A DNA stretch of 64,000 nucleotides from Carposina sasakii (taxonomy: Eukaryota > Arthropoda > Insecta > Lepidoptera > Carposinidae), in assembly GCA_014607495.2 (NCBI GenBank), contig CP053175.1, positions 8,122,001 to 8,186,000 of the forward strand, given 5' to 3'. The notes beneath the pieces were generated by a model. The model was not told where the DNA came from, did no database searches, and saw nothing but the letters and a program-made list of their open reading frames with translations. Each line of letters starts with the position of its first letter. Position 1 is the stretch's first letter. Position numbers and translations under genes: made by a program. Positions 10,145 through 19,758 of this stretch are shown here, piece after piece.

Positions 10145-10285
10145 AGTTTAGGTTAGCGGGGACAGGTTGCTAGCTTAGATTAGCGGGGACAGGTTGTAAG
10201 TTTAGGTTAGCGGAGACAGGTTGTAAGTTTAGGTGTTAGCGGGGACAGGTTGCTAGCTTAGGTTAGCGGGTACAGGTTGCTAGCT
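10145..10285. repeat. Minisatellite, about five units of 27-31 bp
   Basis: Units are built from TTAGGTTAGCGGGGACAGG followed by either TTGCTAGC or TTGTAAG. Five units can be counted, with substitutions such as AGCGGAGAC and AGCGGGTAC. The unit derives from repeat D (reverse complement of the GCTAGCAA / CCCCGCTATGCTAAAC part), so this is probably local expansion inside a repeat D copy. Confidence 0.8.
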
Positions 10286-10289
10286 TATC

Positions 10290-10405
10290 GCATACTCGTA
10301 AGAGAATGCACCAGTTCCCTACTAGAGGACTCTTACGACGTACCTGGAAGGGGATGCAGCTGATGTATTCAAGTGAAGCCCCGCATCGACACAGGACTGA
10401 CTGTT
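10290..10405 (-). repeat. Dispersed repeat D, end part
   Basis: CTCTTACGACGTACCTGGAA, GGGATGCAGCTGATGTATTC and AGTGAAGCCCCGCATC match the copy at 25880-25950 in the same orientation. Confidence 0.6.
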
Positions 10406-10421
10406 TAACTATCTTATCTTA

Positions 10422-10638
10422 CTCCTATTATAAACGCGAAGGTTTGTGAGTATGGATGGATGGATGTTTGTTAATCTGTCACGTAAAAACTGCTGGGGCT
10501 ATTTTAATAAAATTTGGTATGTAGTTAGCTGACACCCTGGATTAACACAGGCTACTTTTTAACCCGGGAAAATATTTTTATCCCAGATAATTTCGACATT
10601 TTGTTTTTTCTGCAGTCCACGCGTACGGAGTCCACTAG
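10422..10638 (+). mobile_element. Non-autonomous Helitron-like element
   Basis: Begins TCCTATTATAAACGCGAAGG and ends CTGCAGTCCACGCG and TCCACTAG. The TC start and CTAG end fit the Helitron rule (insertion between A and T, no target duplication). The interior phrases (ATGGATGGATGTTTGT, AAAACTGCTGGGGC, AATTTGGTATG) recur reversed at 52667-52903 and in part at 45642-45825. Confidence 0.75.
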
Positions 10639-11509
10639 TAGATAATATATTTAATACTATGCTTGTGCAGATACAATATCATACATCGTTGTCCCCTGTA
10701 AAACGATACAGCGTAAATTGAAATTTGGCAATTTCAATCCAAACAATACATTTTATGAAGAAATATCAAAGTGATGATATAAAGCGTCTTGTGTTACCCC
10801 AGGTTACAAAGGTCCCACGGCGCGCAAGGACCTCTATTTTTGCCTTTCACACTCGGCTGCGCACGCGCCGCATATGTCTGTATACCACAGATTAGCTATA
10901 GAGACAGTACTTCAACTTGTTTTATACTTAGGGTCTTCAGGGTTTAATGCAAGTGAAATGAAACGATAATATATTAGACTAGTAGACGCCATGACTTTGT
11001 CTGCGTGAACTTCAGAATCGTTTTTAGCGGATGTCCTAGCTGCCAAATTCCAAAATTGTATGTAGGTTTGTAGGTTTACAGTTTCTAGAATTTCGTGATT
11101 TATCAGTGAGTGGTTTTATAAAGAGTACATAAATAATTTCATATACGTCATAATTACCCATACTTTACTGGATATATTATAGTATTTATTATAAACCACA
11201 TAACATATACCATATACCAAAGGTATCGACTTACTTCGTATTTAGCAAACAGGAATAATAAATAAATTTATTTCTGTATTATAAAGTTTAAATTAGGAGC
11301 TCTTAGGAAATTGCTTTTCTACAGTTTCCGATGTTAAAATGTTGAATATTCTATACTACGATGTATAACTATACTCTGCACAGGATTCGATCGAACCTAT
11401 GACACCTGCATATCTACACTGTGTACTCTAACGGTCACACCGCCACCTGTTTTATAAGTGTCAGGTGTGTGCGAAAGAGACAACCGTCTTTTCTGTCTTC
11501 GTCTAACGC
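10639..11509. other. No recognised feature
   Basis: 870 bp with no open frame of note. A GC-rich patch at 10810-10880 (CCCACGGCGCGCAAGGACC, GCGCACGCGCCGCATATG) stands out but matches nothing else in the window. Confidence 0.3.
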
Positions 11510-11719
11510 ACCTTGTAACATGATAAAATAGTCACTATAGGATTTTGTTGTCTTCATTTTAAAATTGGACGTAAAGTTGCCAATTTTAACTTTTTAATGG
11601 TAGGAATAAGTTGGCTGAATGAACTCTGGCATTATAATCACCTAATTCCTTTGCTGATTAGTTAGGTTTGAAAGAAAAATACATCCACCAATGAGAGTCG
11701 ACCACACCATCTCGGATTG

Positions 11720-11734
11720 AGAAGCTTCTAGAAG
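11720..11734 (+). promoter_or_regulatory. Heat-shock-element-like site in the 5' LTR
   Basis: AGAAGCTTCTAGAAG gives three perfect contiguous alternating pentamers (nGAAn, nTTCn, nGAAn). A fourth, GTTTT, is imperfect. This is the consensus recognised by heat shock factor trimers. It lies 8 bp upstream of the TATA box. The identical block is in the 3' LTR at 18694-18708. Function is inferred. Confidence 0.7.
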
Positions 11735-11742
11735 GTTTTCAG

Positions 11743-11750
11743 TATAAAAG
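11743..11750 (+). promoter_or_regulatory. TATA box of the LTR promoter
   Basis: TATAAAAG in the context TTTTCAGTATAAAAGGGAGC. Transcription would be expected to start some 25-35 bp downstream, near CACATTCGAGTC, which would mark the U3/R boundary. The same sequence is at 18717-18724 in the 3' LTR. Confidence 0.7.
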
Positions 11751-12775
11751 GGAGCTGCAGATCACATTCGAGTCTTTTTCTGATTTTGCTCTGAACCGTA
11801 CAAATGTAACAAACGGAGTGACTTTCTATACTTTCCATTTTGCACTGAGTGCCACCTCATCTGGAGTCATAGCCAGAATAATTATTTATAAATATAAATA
11901 ATCATGTGTGCGTGGACAAGGATATGTCTTCTTAATTTTCTGACTGAATAACCGTAATCGAGAACAGATGGATATATATTTCCCAATTAATGGGTTCCAT
12001 AGGAAGATCTAAAGCCTAGGCAGTTTTAGTCTTAGTCGCCAAGGAAAGCTACCTATGCTCTGACAGTCGGACTATGCAATAAAAACCTGCCACGTGCTAT
12101 GGGGCTGCTACTTGGAGATCTTGTCACAGCTTGACTAAGACGTCTCCTCGGATACATGGACCATGGGAAGTAGTTTTCTAGTTAATTAATACCGTGTACT
12201 CTAAGTTGTGGATTTAACTTCATATTTGATAGCCACGTGGTGAACAAATACCACCCTAGCGGTTTCTGGTAGTAGGATCTGTACCTTAAATAGTAAATTA
12301 ACCAGAAACTTTATGTAATCTATATGGCCTTTAGCCTCAAATCCTAATTATTAATTTATTAAAGTGTTCTAGGTTACTTTTCAATGCATAACTAAATAAT
12401 TTAAGTCTGTTCACGCACCATGTTTATTATTCAATAGCTCTTCAAGCTAAATACCTTTAGTTAACTTTCATTATCATATATATATATATATATATAGGTA
12501 GTATAAGAATCAATATATTAATAAGATATTCTACATAAAGAAAACTTAAAACTAGTACATATGATGTAAATGTGGTAATATTAGAGAGTAAGACACTGAT
12601 ATATACCTTCTGTAATAAATATATATATATTGTAATCAGTTGTTTTCTTTAACTGCAAAAAGGTCTGGCGCCCTGGGAATAATCTTTTTATAGTCTTTGC
12701 TCTGCCCACTAGATAACTGGCCGGTGAGTACCAATCTTTTTTCAAGCAACACCCACTTGGAAAAATATTGTTACA

Positions 12776-12800
12776 AAGTGGCGAGCCCAACGTGTGGCAC
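12776..12800 (+). other. Candidate primer binding site, gypsy element 1
   Basis: Directly after the 5' LTR the sequence reads AAG then TGGCGAGCCCAACGTGTGGC. It resembles the 3' end complement of a lysine tRNA (TGGCGCCCAACGTGG) if two extra bases are allowed. The match is imperfect, so the primer assignment is tentative. Confidence 0.4.
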
Positions 12801-12884
12801 AGATTTTTAAATATAAATTTGACCTTTAGTAGCAGTTAAAGTTAAACATCTATCTCTACTCCGTATCTATACTTAAAACAAAAA

Positions 12885-14189
12885 ATGGGTTCCCTTACTA
12901 AGTATATTGGGTACCTAAGAAAGGATGAACTGATTTTTGAACTTGACATTATTAACGTTTCAGCAAATGAGACTGACAGCGTAGATGACCTGAGGAAACG
13001 TCTGAGGCAAGCGATGAAACTGTCTCGACGAGGCAGCATAAAGGGTGAGAGGACTAAATCTCCCCGTCCTATCACGGAAATCCAGGTATGCAGGCCCAAA
13101 GTACAAGAACTAGAGAACGAGCTGGAGAGCATGGGTAGCGACCAGAGATTAGCCATAAAGATAGCTGTTCGTGCCAACTATATAATCGATAGGTTGTCTT
13201 ACTTAAATAGTGAGGATTTAGGATTAAAGGAATTGAGAAATCGCCTTATCTTAATTCTAAGTAAGGTGGAACCTAACTCTGATTCTGACTCAGAGGAAGG
13301 ATCCAGACATGTCCAGTACAATGATGCATGTGAGAATGAGATAGTGAGTGATGCTGCAGAAATAAATGTACTAAATCAGGATAAGAAAATATTTTTTGTA
13401 AAAGAGAAACCAATTAATTTAAATAGCCTTAACTTAAAATTCAATGGACGTACTTGTGTGAGAATGTTTGTAGAGAGACTGGAGGAATTGAGAGTAGCAA
13501 GGGATATATCTGAAAAACAAATCTTAACCGCTTTCTCTGATTTATTGGAGGACTCTGCCCTGGCTTGGTTTCGCAGTAATCGGGATAACTTTAACACATA
13601 TGTAGATCTAATAACTTTACTCAAGGAGGATTTCGATATCCCTGACTTTGATTGGAAACTACGTAACGAGATAAGAAATCGAACCCAGGACAAGAGCGAA
13701 ACAATAGTTAATTACATCTCAGTAATGAAGGGTATGTTTTCGCGGTTATCTGTACCTATGCGTGAAGAAGAACAACTAGAAATTCTTATGCATAACATTA
13801 GGCCAGAGTATATGAAAGAATTAGCCTTGCACGATGTCACCTCCATAGAGATTCTCAAAAAACTAGGAAAACGTTTAGAGCTGGCAAAGACAAGAGCCGA
13901 TCAATTTCAGGAACCGAAACCTCAAAACTACCAATCGGCTACTAAGTTCAAATCGAATCTCTATAGAGGAGATGTCAACAGCAGGAATTATGCATCTAAC
14001 TCTAACCGCATAGCTTCTGTAGAAGAGTCTCAACAAAATACCTCAAATAAAAAGTGCTTTAGATGTCAAACAAACTCACATTTCACTAGTCAATGTTTTA
14101 AATCTCGAGAAATTATTTGTTTTAAATGTGGCAAGAAGGGGGTCAGATCTCCTGAGTGTCCAGTCTGCCATCCTCCTTCAAAAAACTAA
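12885..14189 (+). CDS. gag: Gag polyprotein, gypsy element 1 (434 aa)
   Basis: Structural capsid/nucleocapsid protein of the element. The first ATG after the leader is used. The N-terminal half is charged with no clear motif. The middle (about residues 170-340) is Gag-like, with the segment ALAWFRSNRDNF typical of retrotransposon capsid domains. Near the C terminus one zinc knuckle is canonical: C391-X2-C-X4-H-X4-C404 (CFRCQTNSHFTSQC). A second, from C412 (CFKCGKKGVRSPEC), has valine at the histidine position. The frame ends at TAA 14187-14189 immediately after the slippery heptamer, and pol continues in the -1 frame. The 105- and 111-codon antisense frames here are shadows. Confidence 0.93.
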   Translation: MGSLTKYIGYLRKDELIFELDIINVSANETDSVDDLRKRLRQAMKLSRRGSIKGERTKSPRPITEIQVCRPKVQELENELESMGSDQRLAIKIAVRANYIIDRLSYLNSEDLGLKELRNRLILILSKVEPNSDSDSEEGSRHVQYNDACENEIVSDAAEINVLNQDKKIFFVKEKPINLNSLNLKFNGRTCVRMFVERLEELRVARDISEKQILTAFSDLLEDSALAWFRSNRDNFNTYVDLITLLKEDFDIPDFDWKLRNEIRNRTQDKSETIVNYISVMKGMFSRLSVPMREEEQLEILMHNIRPEYMKELALHDVTSIEILKKLGKRLELAKTRADQFQEPKPQNYQSATKFKSNLYRGDVNSRNYASNSNRIASVEESQQNTSNKKCFRCQTNSHFTSQCFKSREIICFKCGKKGVRSPECPVCHPPSKN

Positions 14190-17100
14190 TTAAGAAGGGC
14201 TTTACTAACTCTACTTTAAACATAAATAGTAAAGTCCTATTTGAACAAAGTCCTTATGACAATAGACCATATCTCAAAATAAATGTAATAACACAACAGG
14301 TCTATGGTCTCTTAGATACAGGAGCTTTCTGCTCAATTTTGGGAAATAATTCTCATTTAACTTTTGCTGAACTAGGATTTAAAGTTGTTGATTTTCAACA
14401 TCAACAAAGTGTTTATACTGCTGATGGCACTAAACTGGCCTGTCTAGGTCATATGTCCTTACCCGTTCAATATGAAGGTATTCTTAGGGTAATTTGTTTC
14501 TATGTAGTTCCAAATATTAAAACATCGGTTATACTGGGTGTAGATTTTTGGCAACGTTTTAATTTAAGTGAAAAAATTCTATCTAAGACAGTCTTATATG
14601 AGAACTCTAAAACTATCTCTGCTATTACAAAGTCTGATGATTTAGGTTTACATGATTTTGACACCCTAGGTCCTGACCAGAAGCGCATAATGAATGAAGT
14701 AATTGCAAGCTACAATTCCATTAATACTGAAGTAGTAGGCTTAGGGAGAACGGACTTAATCCATCATAAAATAGAAACTGGAAATAGTCCTCCCATTAAA
14801 CAAAGATATTATCCTCTATCACCTACCAAACAGAGAGCCCTAGAACTAGAATTAGATAGGATGTTAGATATGGGAGTAGTGTCTCCATCTGATTCCCCAT
14901 GGAACTCTCCTGTTGTAATGGTTCAAAAGCCGAATGGCGACATGAGACTTTGTCTAGATAGTAGGAAATTGAATTCGGTATCTAAGTCCGATGCCTATCC
15001 CTTGCCGTATATCAATCAAATATTAGACAATCTTAGGGACGCTAAATATATTAGCTCAATAGATTTAAGTGCCGCCTATTGGCAGATTCCCTTTGACAAT
15101 AAAGCTTCAGCAGAGAAAACCGCTTTCACAGTACCTCGCAGAGGCTTATTTCAATTTAATGTGATGTGTTTTGGATTGGTGGGTGCATCAGCCACAATGC
15201 AACGTCTAATGGATAGAATATTAGGAGCTGAATTTAACAACAAAGTATTCTGCTTTCAGGACGACATTATTCTAATTTCAAATGAATTTGACGAACATGT
15301 AGACCTCCTTAAAAAAGTATTGCAACGACTTAAACATGCTAAGTTGACGATTAACATGCAAAAGTCTCAATTTTGTAAGAAAGAACTAAGGTACCTAGGT
15401 TATTTTGTGGATAGGCAGGGACTAAGAACTGATCCAAGTAAAGTAGAAGTAATACTGAATTATCCTACCCCTACCAACTCAAAAGATGTTAAGCGTTTTC
15501 TTGGTATGTCTGGTTGGTATAGACGCTTTATAAAAAACTTCTCAAAAATTAGTAAGCCTCTATGTAAACTCACTAGAAAAAATTGCAAATTTGTATGGAC
15601 TAAGGAAACCGAAGAGTCATTTATAGAACTTAAAACTGCTCTCGTTTCCGCCCCAATACTTAAGTGTCCTAAATTCGATCTACCTTTTAAAATACATTCG
15701 GATGCATCTGCTTTCGCAATAGGGGCAGTCCTAACTCAGAACTATGACGATATAGAACATCCCATAGCTTACTGTAGTCGCTCTCTGAATAAAAATGAAG
15801 TTAACTATAGCACTACAGAAAGAGAGTTACTAGCAGTCATCTTTGCCTTGGAACAGTTCCGACAATATGTAGAGGGTCAGGAATGTACGATTGTTACAGA
15901 TCACTCATCCCTATTATGGTTCTATAAACTTAAAAACCCTTCTGGGCGTCTCGCCAGATGGAGCATGCGACTAAGTCAGTTTAATTTCAAAATCGAACAT
16001 AGAAAAGGGAAAGAAAATGTAATTCCTGATGCTCTCTCTAGAATAAAAATAGATGTAATTAACTCTGACCTAATAGAGGACCGTTGGTATAAAAACTTAA
16101 TTAGTAAAATAGAAAAATGGCCAGGGAGGTTTCATAATTTCAGAATTCAAGATAACAAATTATATAGACATACTAAAAATAAATATAAACTGACCGATGA
16201 ATTCAGCTGGAAACTGGTAGTTCCTGAAGAACAGAGAAATGAAATTATTAGGAAATTCCATGATGATACTGCCAGTGCACATTTAGGTATTATGAAAACT
16301 CATCAAAGAATCGCTTTGCATTATTTCTGGCCAAAGATGTTAGACTCTGTTAAGGCATATGTAGGCAATTGTGAAACATGTAAACTTTATAAGCCAGTAA
16401 ATACTGCTAGACCAGGTCTGATGGGAAATCCTAAAATAGTATCCAAACCTTTTGAGGCAATATCATGTGATTTGTTGGGTCCATTTCCTGTTTCTAGGAA
16501 TAGAAATAGTTATCTTTTGGTATGCACTGATTACTTTAGTAAATATGTCATGATACAGCCACTTAGAACTGCAACAGGTCTATCAGTAGCCAAGTTCTTG
16601 GAAAATAAAGTCTTTTTAGTACATGGGGTCTGTAGGAGCATCTTTATGGATAACGGGCCTCAATTCATCAGCTATCATTTTAGGCAACTGCTTGCTAAGT
16701 ACAATGTTCCTAATATTTACTATAATCCTAGATATCATCCTCAGGTGAATCCAGCAGAAAGAGCCATTAGGAACATAGTATGCGCAATTGCATGTTATAT
16801 AAAGACCGAACATAGAAAGTGGGATGAAAACTTAATTGAGTTGCAGTGTGCACTGAATACCGCGGTAAATGATACTACTAAATGTACCCCATACTTTTTA
16901 GTGCATGGGAGGGAATTTATAATAGATGGAGATCTATATAGAAATGCTGAACAACCGTGTCCTCGATCACAACTAGAGATAGGAGACACCGCTGTGTATA
17001 CCAGTAAACTGTCAGAATTAAATTCCATATATGCCAAGGTAAAAGTTCACATTGCAAAGGCTCATGATCGAAATGCTAAATATTATAACCTAAGGAAACG

Positions 17101-17311
17101 TCAATATGAATTAAAAGTGGGTCAAATTGTTTATAAACGCACTTTCTATTTATCAAATAAATCTAAATACTTCACATCTAAACTAGCTCCTAAGTTTATA
17201 AAATGTGTAGTTACCTGTAAGAAATCTCCTCTAGTTTATACTCTGGCTGACCTGAATGGGAATGACCTAGGAGACTACCATATCAAAGATATTTTGAAAT
17301 ATGATGACTAA
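14156..17311 (+). CDS. pol: Pol polyprotein, gypsy element 1 (protease-RT-RNase H-integrase)
   Basis: The frame is open from about 14156 and is expressed by -1 frameshift from gag at 14186; there is no start codon of its own. Numbering codons from 14156: aspartic protease with DTG at 54-56; reverse transcriptase with LPYINQILD, IDLSAAYWQIPF and the catalytic FQDD at 367-370; RNase H with D516 in KIHSDAS and TERELLAV; integrase with a zinc-binding HHCC start at H702 and CETC, and catalytic D772 (CDLLG), D832 (DNGPQF) and E868 (PAERAI), with 35 residues between the last two. The C terminus lacks a chromodomain. Oddities: MCFGLVGASA where most gypsy enzymes have a proline and an asparagine (MPFGLTNAPA). 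No stop or frameshift breaks the frame. Confidence 0.95.
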   Translation: MSSLPSSFKKLIKKGFTNSTLNINSKVLFEQSPYDNRPYLKINVITQQVYGLLDTGAFCSILGNNSHLTFAELGFKVVDFQHQQSVYTADGTKLACLGHMSLPVQYEGILRVICFYVVPNIKTSVILGVDFWQRFNLSEKILSKTVLYENSKTISAITKSDDLGLHDFDTLGPDQKRIMNEVIASYNSINTEVVGLGRTDLIHHKIETGNSPPIKQRYYPLSPTKQRALELELDRMLDMGVVSPSDSPWNSPVVMVQKPNGDMRLCLDSRKLNSVSKSDAYPLPYINQILDNLRDAKYISSIDLSAAYWQIPFDNKASAEKTAFTVPRRGLFQFNVMCFGLVGASATMQRLMDRILGAEFNNKVFCFQDDIILISNEFDEHVDLLKKVLQRLKHAKLTINMQKSQFCKKELRYLGYFVDRQGLRTDPSKVEVILNYPTPTNSKDVKRFLGMSGWYRRFIKNFSKISKPLCKLTRKNCKFVWTKETEESFIELKTALVSAPILKCPKFDLPFKIHSDASAFAIGAVLTQNYDDIEHPIAYCSRSLNKNEVNYSTTERELLAVIFALEQFRQYVEGQECTIVTDHSSLLWFYKLKNPSGRLARWSMRLSQFNFKIEHRKGKENVIPDALSRIKIDVINSDLIEDRWYKNLISKIEKWPGRFHNFRIQDNKLYRHTKNKYKLTDEFSWKLVVPEEQRNEIIRKFHDDTASAHLGIMKTHQRIALHYFWPKMLDSVKAYVGNCETCKLYKPVNTARPGLMGNPKIVSKPFEAISCDLLGPFPVSRNRNSYLLVCTDYFSKYVMIQPLRTATGLSVAKFLENKVFLVHGVCRSIFMDNGPQFISYHFRQLLAKYNVPNIYYNPRYHPQVNPAERAIRNIVCAIACYIKTEHRKWDENLIELQCALNTAVNDTTKCTPYFLVHGREFIIDGDLYRNAEQPCPRSQLEIGDTAVYTSKLSELNSIYAKVKVHIAKAHDRNAKYYNLRKRQYELKVGQIVYKRTFYLSNKSKYFTSKLAPKFIKCVVTCKKSPLVYTLADLNGNDLGDYHIKDILKYDD
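14180..14186 (+). promoter_or_regulatory. -1 ribosomal frameshift site between gag and pol
   Basis: A AAA AAC in the gag reading frame (TCA AAA AAC TAA), the canonical X XXY YYZ slippery heptamer. The gag stop follows at once. A 10-bp stem can form downstream: 14196-14205 (AGGGCTTTAC) with 14229-14238 (GTAAAGTCCT), one G.U pair, 23-nt loop and a 9-nt spacer from the heptamer. The pol frame is -1 relative to gag and has no ATG nearby, so frameshifting is the only evident way to make Pol. Confidence 0.88.
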
Positions 17312-18475
17312 ATGTGATGAAAAGCAGTGAGCAAGAAGAATGTATGAGAATAGTCAAAATTAGCAAGCATGCATGCAACATTAGTGTAATAGGTATGAAT
17401 GATGAAGTATGAAAGAACATCAACATCAAATATCGTTTAGGTAGTGATCCATATAAGAGTATAAACCTGATATACCTACTTAACTTATGTTATTAAAATA
17501 TATATAGGTTTACCTGTAACTGACTAAATTAATAAAGAGGACCCTCACTTAATATAAATTCTTAATGAATCTATAAAGATAAATGCAAACCATGCAGATG
17601 TCATAATCTTATATATATATAATTTAAACTCAATTAGTAGTTCTTAGTATTCTTAGCTTTAAAACCTGTGAGGGGAACATTCCTGAACTAAAAGTAGTCC
17701 TCATTGGTAATAAGTTATACTTACTGCTACATGTAGATGAGTTAAATGGTTGATCTATAAAAGTTCTTATTATAAGACTATATTAAAGTGATCATAGTAG
17801 TGATTGCAAATGATCCTATAAAAGTCTAATACATAGATGATAATATAGGATCTCCTTAAGAGATACAATATGAATTTTTATTACCTAACTAAATGTAAAT
17901 ATATGAGTAAGTTCACACTTAAAATAATTTTAGTAGTTAGAATTATTATATATATATATAATTACCTGATGTACATAAACACTTAGGCTTATTACTCTTG
18001 TAGGATGTAGATAAGATGCATCTATTATGAAAGATGAAATGATTTGGAAGATAGCATGACACTGGGCAACTAGGGTAAATTTAGAAATTGGTTTATTTCT
18101 CTTTTGAGTCATTTAGTGACTTAGTTATTCTATGTCTTAAGGTCTTCAGTTTTTTTTGTTTTTGTTCTAAGGTATTGGTTCTATCTTATCAGCGCTTGTT
18201 CATAGCTCAATTGAAATAGGAATCCAGTTGGGTGCCCTTGGAGATACAGTGCTGAGACTTCATGATTTGTTTAGGAATTTCATCGTTCTCTTCCAAGTCA
18301 AACTTGTATATAGGGACCTCACAGCGGGGTTTCCCACTATTTATTAGTTATAGTCTTAGTCTTGTTTATAGTTTATGACTTATAGTTTTGTTGATATAAG
18401 TTATCCTTTGTGTACATGGCTATATTTATGATAGCCATGCCATAAATTTCCTGAAGGCAGGAAATTTATGTATAT
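17312..18475 (+). other. Untranslated 3' region of gypsy element 1
   Basis: 1.16 kb between the pol stop and the polypurine tract. All frames are closed by frequent stops, so no env is present. It is AT-rich with TATATA runs (17611, 17947) and ends in two hairpins (18415-18470). Confidence 0.8.
18415..18470 (+). other. Two tandem hairpins just before the polypurine tract
   Basis: Hairpin 1: CATGGCTAT (18415-18423) and ATAGCCATG (18431-18439), perfect 9-bp stem, 7-nt loop. Hairpin 2: CATAAATTTCCTG (18441-18453) and CAGGAAATTTATG (18458-18470), perfect 13-bp stem, AAGG loop. They lie in the RNA immediately upstream of the plus-strand primer. Confidence 0.85.
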
Positions 18476-18484
18476 GGGAGGGGG
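18476..18484 (+). other. Polypurine tract, gypsy element 1
   Basis: GGGAGGGGG, followed by TTG and then the 3' LTR tip TGTAACATGA. Position and composition fit the primer for plus-strand synthesis. Confidence 0.85.
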
Positions 18485-18487
18485 TTG

Positions 18488-19440
18488 TGTAACATGATAA
18501 AATAGTCACTATAGGATTTTGTTGTCTTCATTTTAAAATTGGACGTAAAGTTGCCAATTTTAACTTTTTAATGGTAGGAATAAGTTGGCTGAATGAACTC
18601 TGGCATTATAATCACCTAATTCCTTTGCTGATTAGTTAGGTTTGAAAGAAAAATACATCCACCAATGAGAGTCGACCACACCATCTCGGATTGAGAAGCT
18701 TCTAGAAGGTTTTCAGTATAAAAGGGAGCTGCAGATCACATTCGAGTCTTTTTCTGATTTTGCTCTGAACCGTACAAATGTAACAAACGGAGTGACTTTC
18801 TATACTTTCCATTTTGCACTGAGTGCCACCTCATCTGGAGTCATAGCCAGAATAATTATTTATAAATATAAATAATCATGTGTGCGTGGACAAGGATATG
18901 TCTTCTTAATTTTCTGACTGAATAACCGTAATCGAGAACAGATGGATATATATTTCCCAATTAATGGGTTCCATAGGAAGATCTAAAGCCTAGGCAGTTT
19001 TAGTCTTAGTCGCCAAGGAAAGCTACCTATGCTCTGACAGTCGGACTATGCAATAAAAACCTGCCACGTGCTATGGGGCTGCTACTTGGAGATCTTGTCA
19101 CAGCTTGACTAAGACGTCTCCTCGGATACATGGACCATGGGAAGTAGTTTTCTAGTTCATTAATACCGTGTACTCTAAGTTGTGGATTTAACTTCATATT
19201 TGATAGCCACGTGGTGAACAAATACCACCCTAGCGGTTTCTGGTAGTAGGATCTGTACCTTAAATAGTAAATTAACCAGAAACTTTATGTAATCTATATG
19301 GCCTTTAGCCTCAAATCCTAATTATTAATTTATTAAAGTGTTCTAGGTTACTTTTCAATGCATAACTAAATAATTTAAGTCTGTTCACGCACCATGTTTA
19401 TTATTCAATAGCTCTTCAAGCTAAATACCTTTAGTTAACT

Positions 19441-19477
<37 letters not shown>

Positions 19478-19754
19478 TAGTATAAGAATCAATATATTAA
19501 TAAGATATTCTACATAAAGAAAACTTAAAACTAGTACATATGATGTAAATGTGGTAATATTAGAGAGTAAGACACTGATATATACCTTCTGTAATAAATA
19601 TATATATATTGTAATCAGTTGTTTTCTTTAACTGCAAAAAGGTCTGGCGCCCTGGGAATAATCTTTTTATAGTCTTTGCTCTGCCCACTAGATAACTGGC
19701 CGGTGAGTACCAATCTTTTTTCAAGCAACACCCACTTGGAAAAATATTGTTACA
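18488..19754 (+). repeat. 3' LTR of gypsy element 1 (1267 bp)
   Basis: Nearly identical to the 5' LTR. It has a longer TA microsatellite (about 19443-19475) and the substitution noted for the 5' copy. The same heat-shock-like block (18694-18708), TATA box (18717-18724) and terminal TTGTTACA are present. The antisense frames of 64 and 77 codons in this LTR are not genes. Confidence 0.95.
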
Positions 19755-19758
19755 ACCT

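Larger units (their letters stand above)
11514..12775 (+). repeat. 5' LTR of gypsy element 1 (1262 bp)
   Basis: Begins TGTAACATGATAAAATAGTC and ends AAAAATATTGTTACA, giving inverted TGTAAC/GTTACA tips. It contains a heat-shock-element-like block (11720-11734), a TATA box (11743-11750), a possible polyadenylation signal in GCAATAAAAACC (about 12076) and a TA microsatellite near 12477-12496. It is 5 bp shorter than the 3' LTR, mainly at that microsatellite. TTAATTAATACC near 12182 reads TTCATTAATACC in the 3' LTR. Confidence 0.95.
11510..19758 (+). mobile_element. Complete Ty3/gypsy LTR retrotransposon (element 1)
   Basis: The element proper is 11514-19754 (8.24 kb). It is bounded by direct LTRs that start TGTAACATGA and end TTGTTACA, and flanked by the 4-bp target duplication ACCT (11510-11513 and 19755-19758). 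The order is LTR, possible primer site, gag, pol (protease, reverse transcriptase, RNase H, integrase), a 1.1-kb untranslated region, polypurine tract, LTR. The integrase-last order and the motifs place it in Metaviridae (Ty3/gypsy). There is no envelope frame. gag and pol are both open, and I saw one substitution plus a dinucleotide length change between the LTRs, so it is a recent insertion and may be active. The lineage within gypsy cannot be set by eye. Confidence 0.95.

Noticed and set aside
10145..10285. CRISPR-like spaced repeats
   Set aside because: Units are contiguous and degenerate without unique spacers; the setting is clearly eukaryotic. It is a minisatellite.
12842..17037. Several antisense frames of 62-111 codons over gag and pol
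   Set aside because: Shadows of the retrotransposon genes on the opposite strand, with no motifs.
17930..18112. A short frame considered as an envelope remnant of gypsy element 1
   Set aside because: It is antisense and 60 codons long, with no signal peptide or membrane segment in a plausible place.
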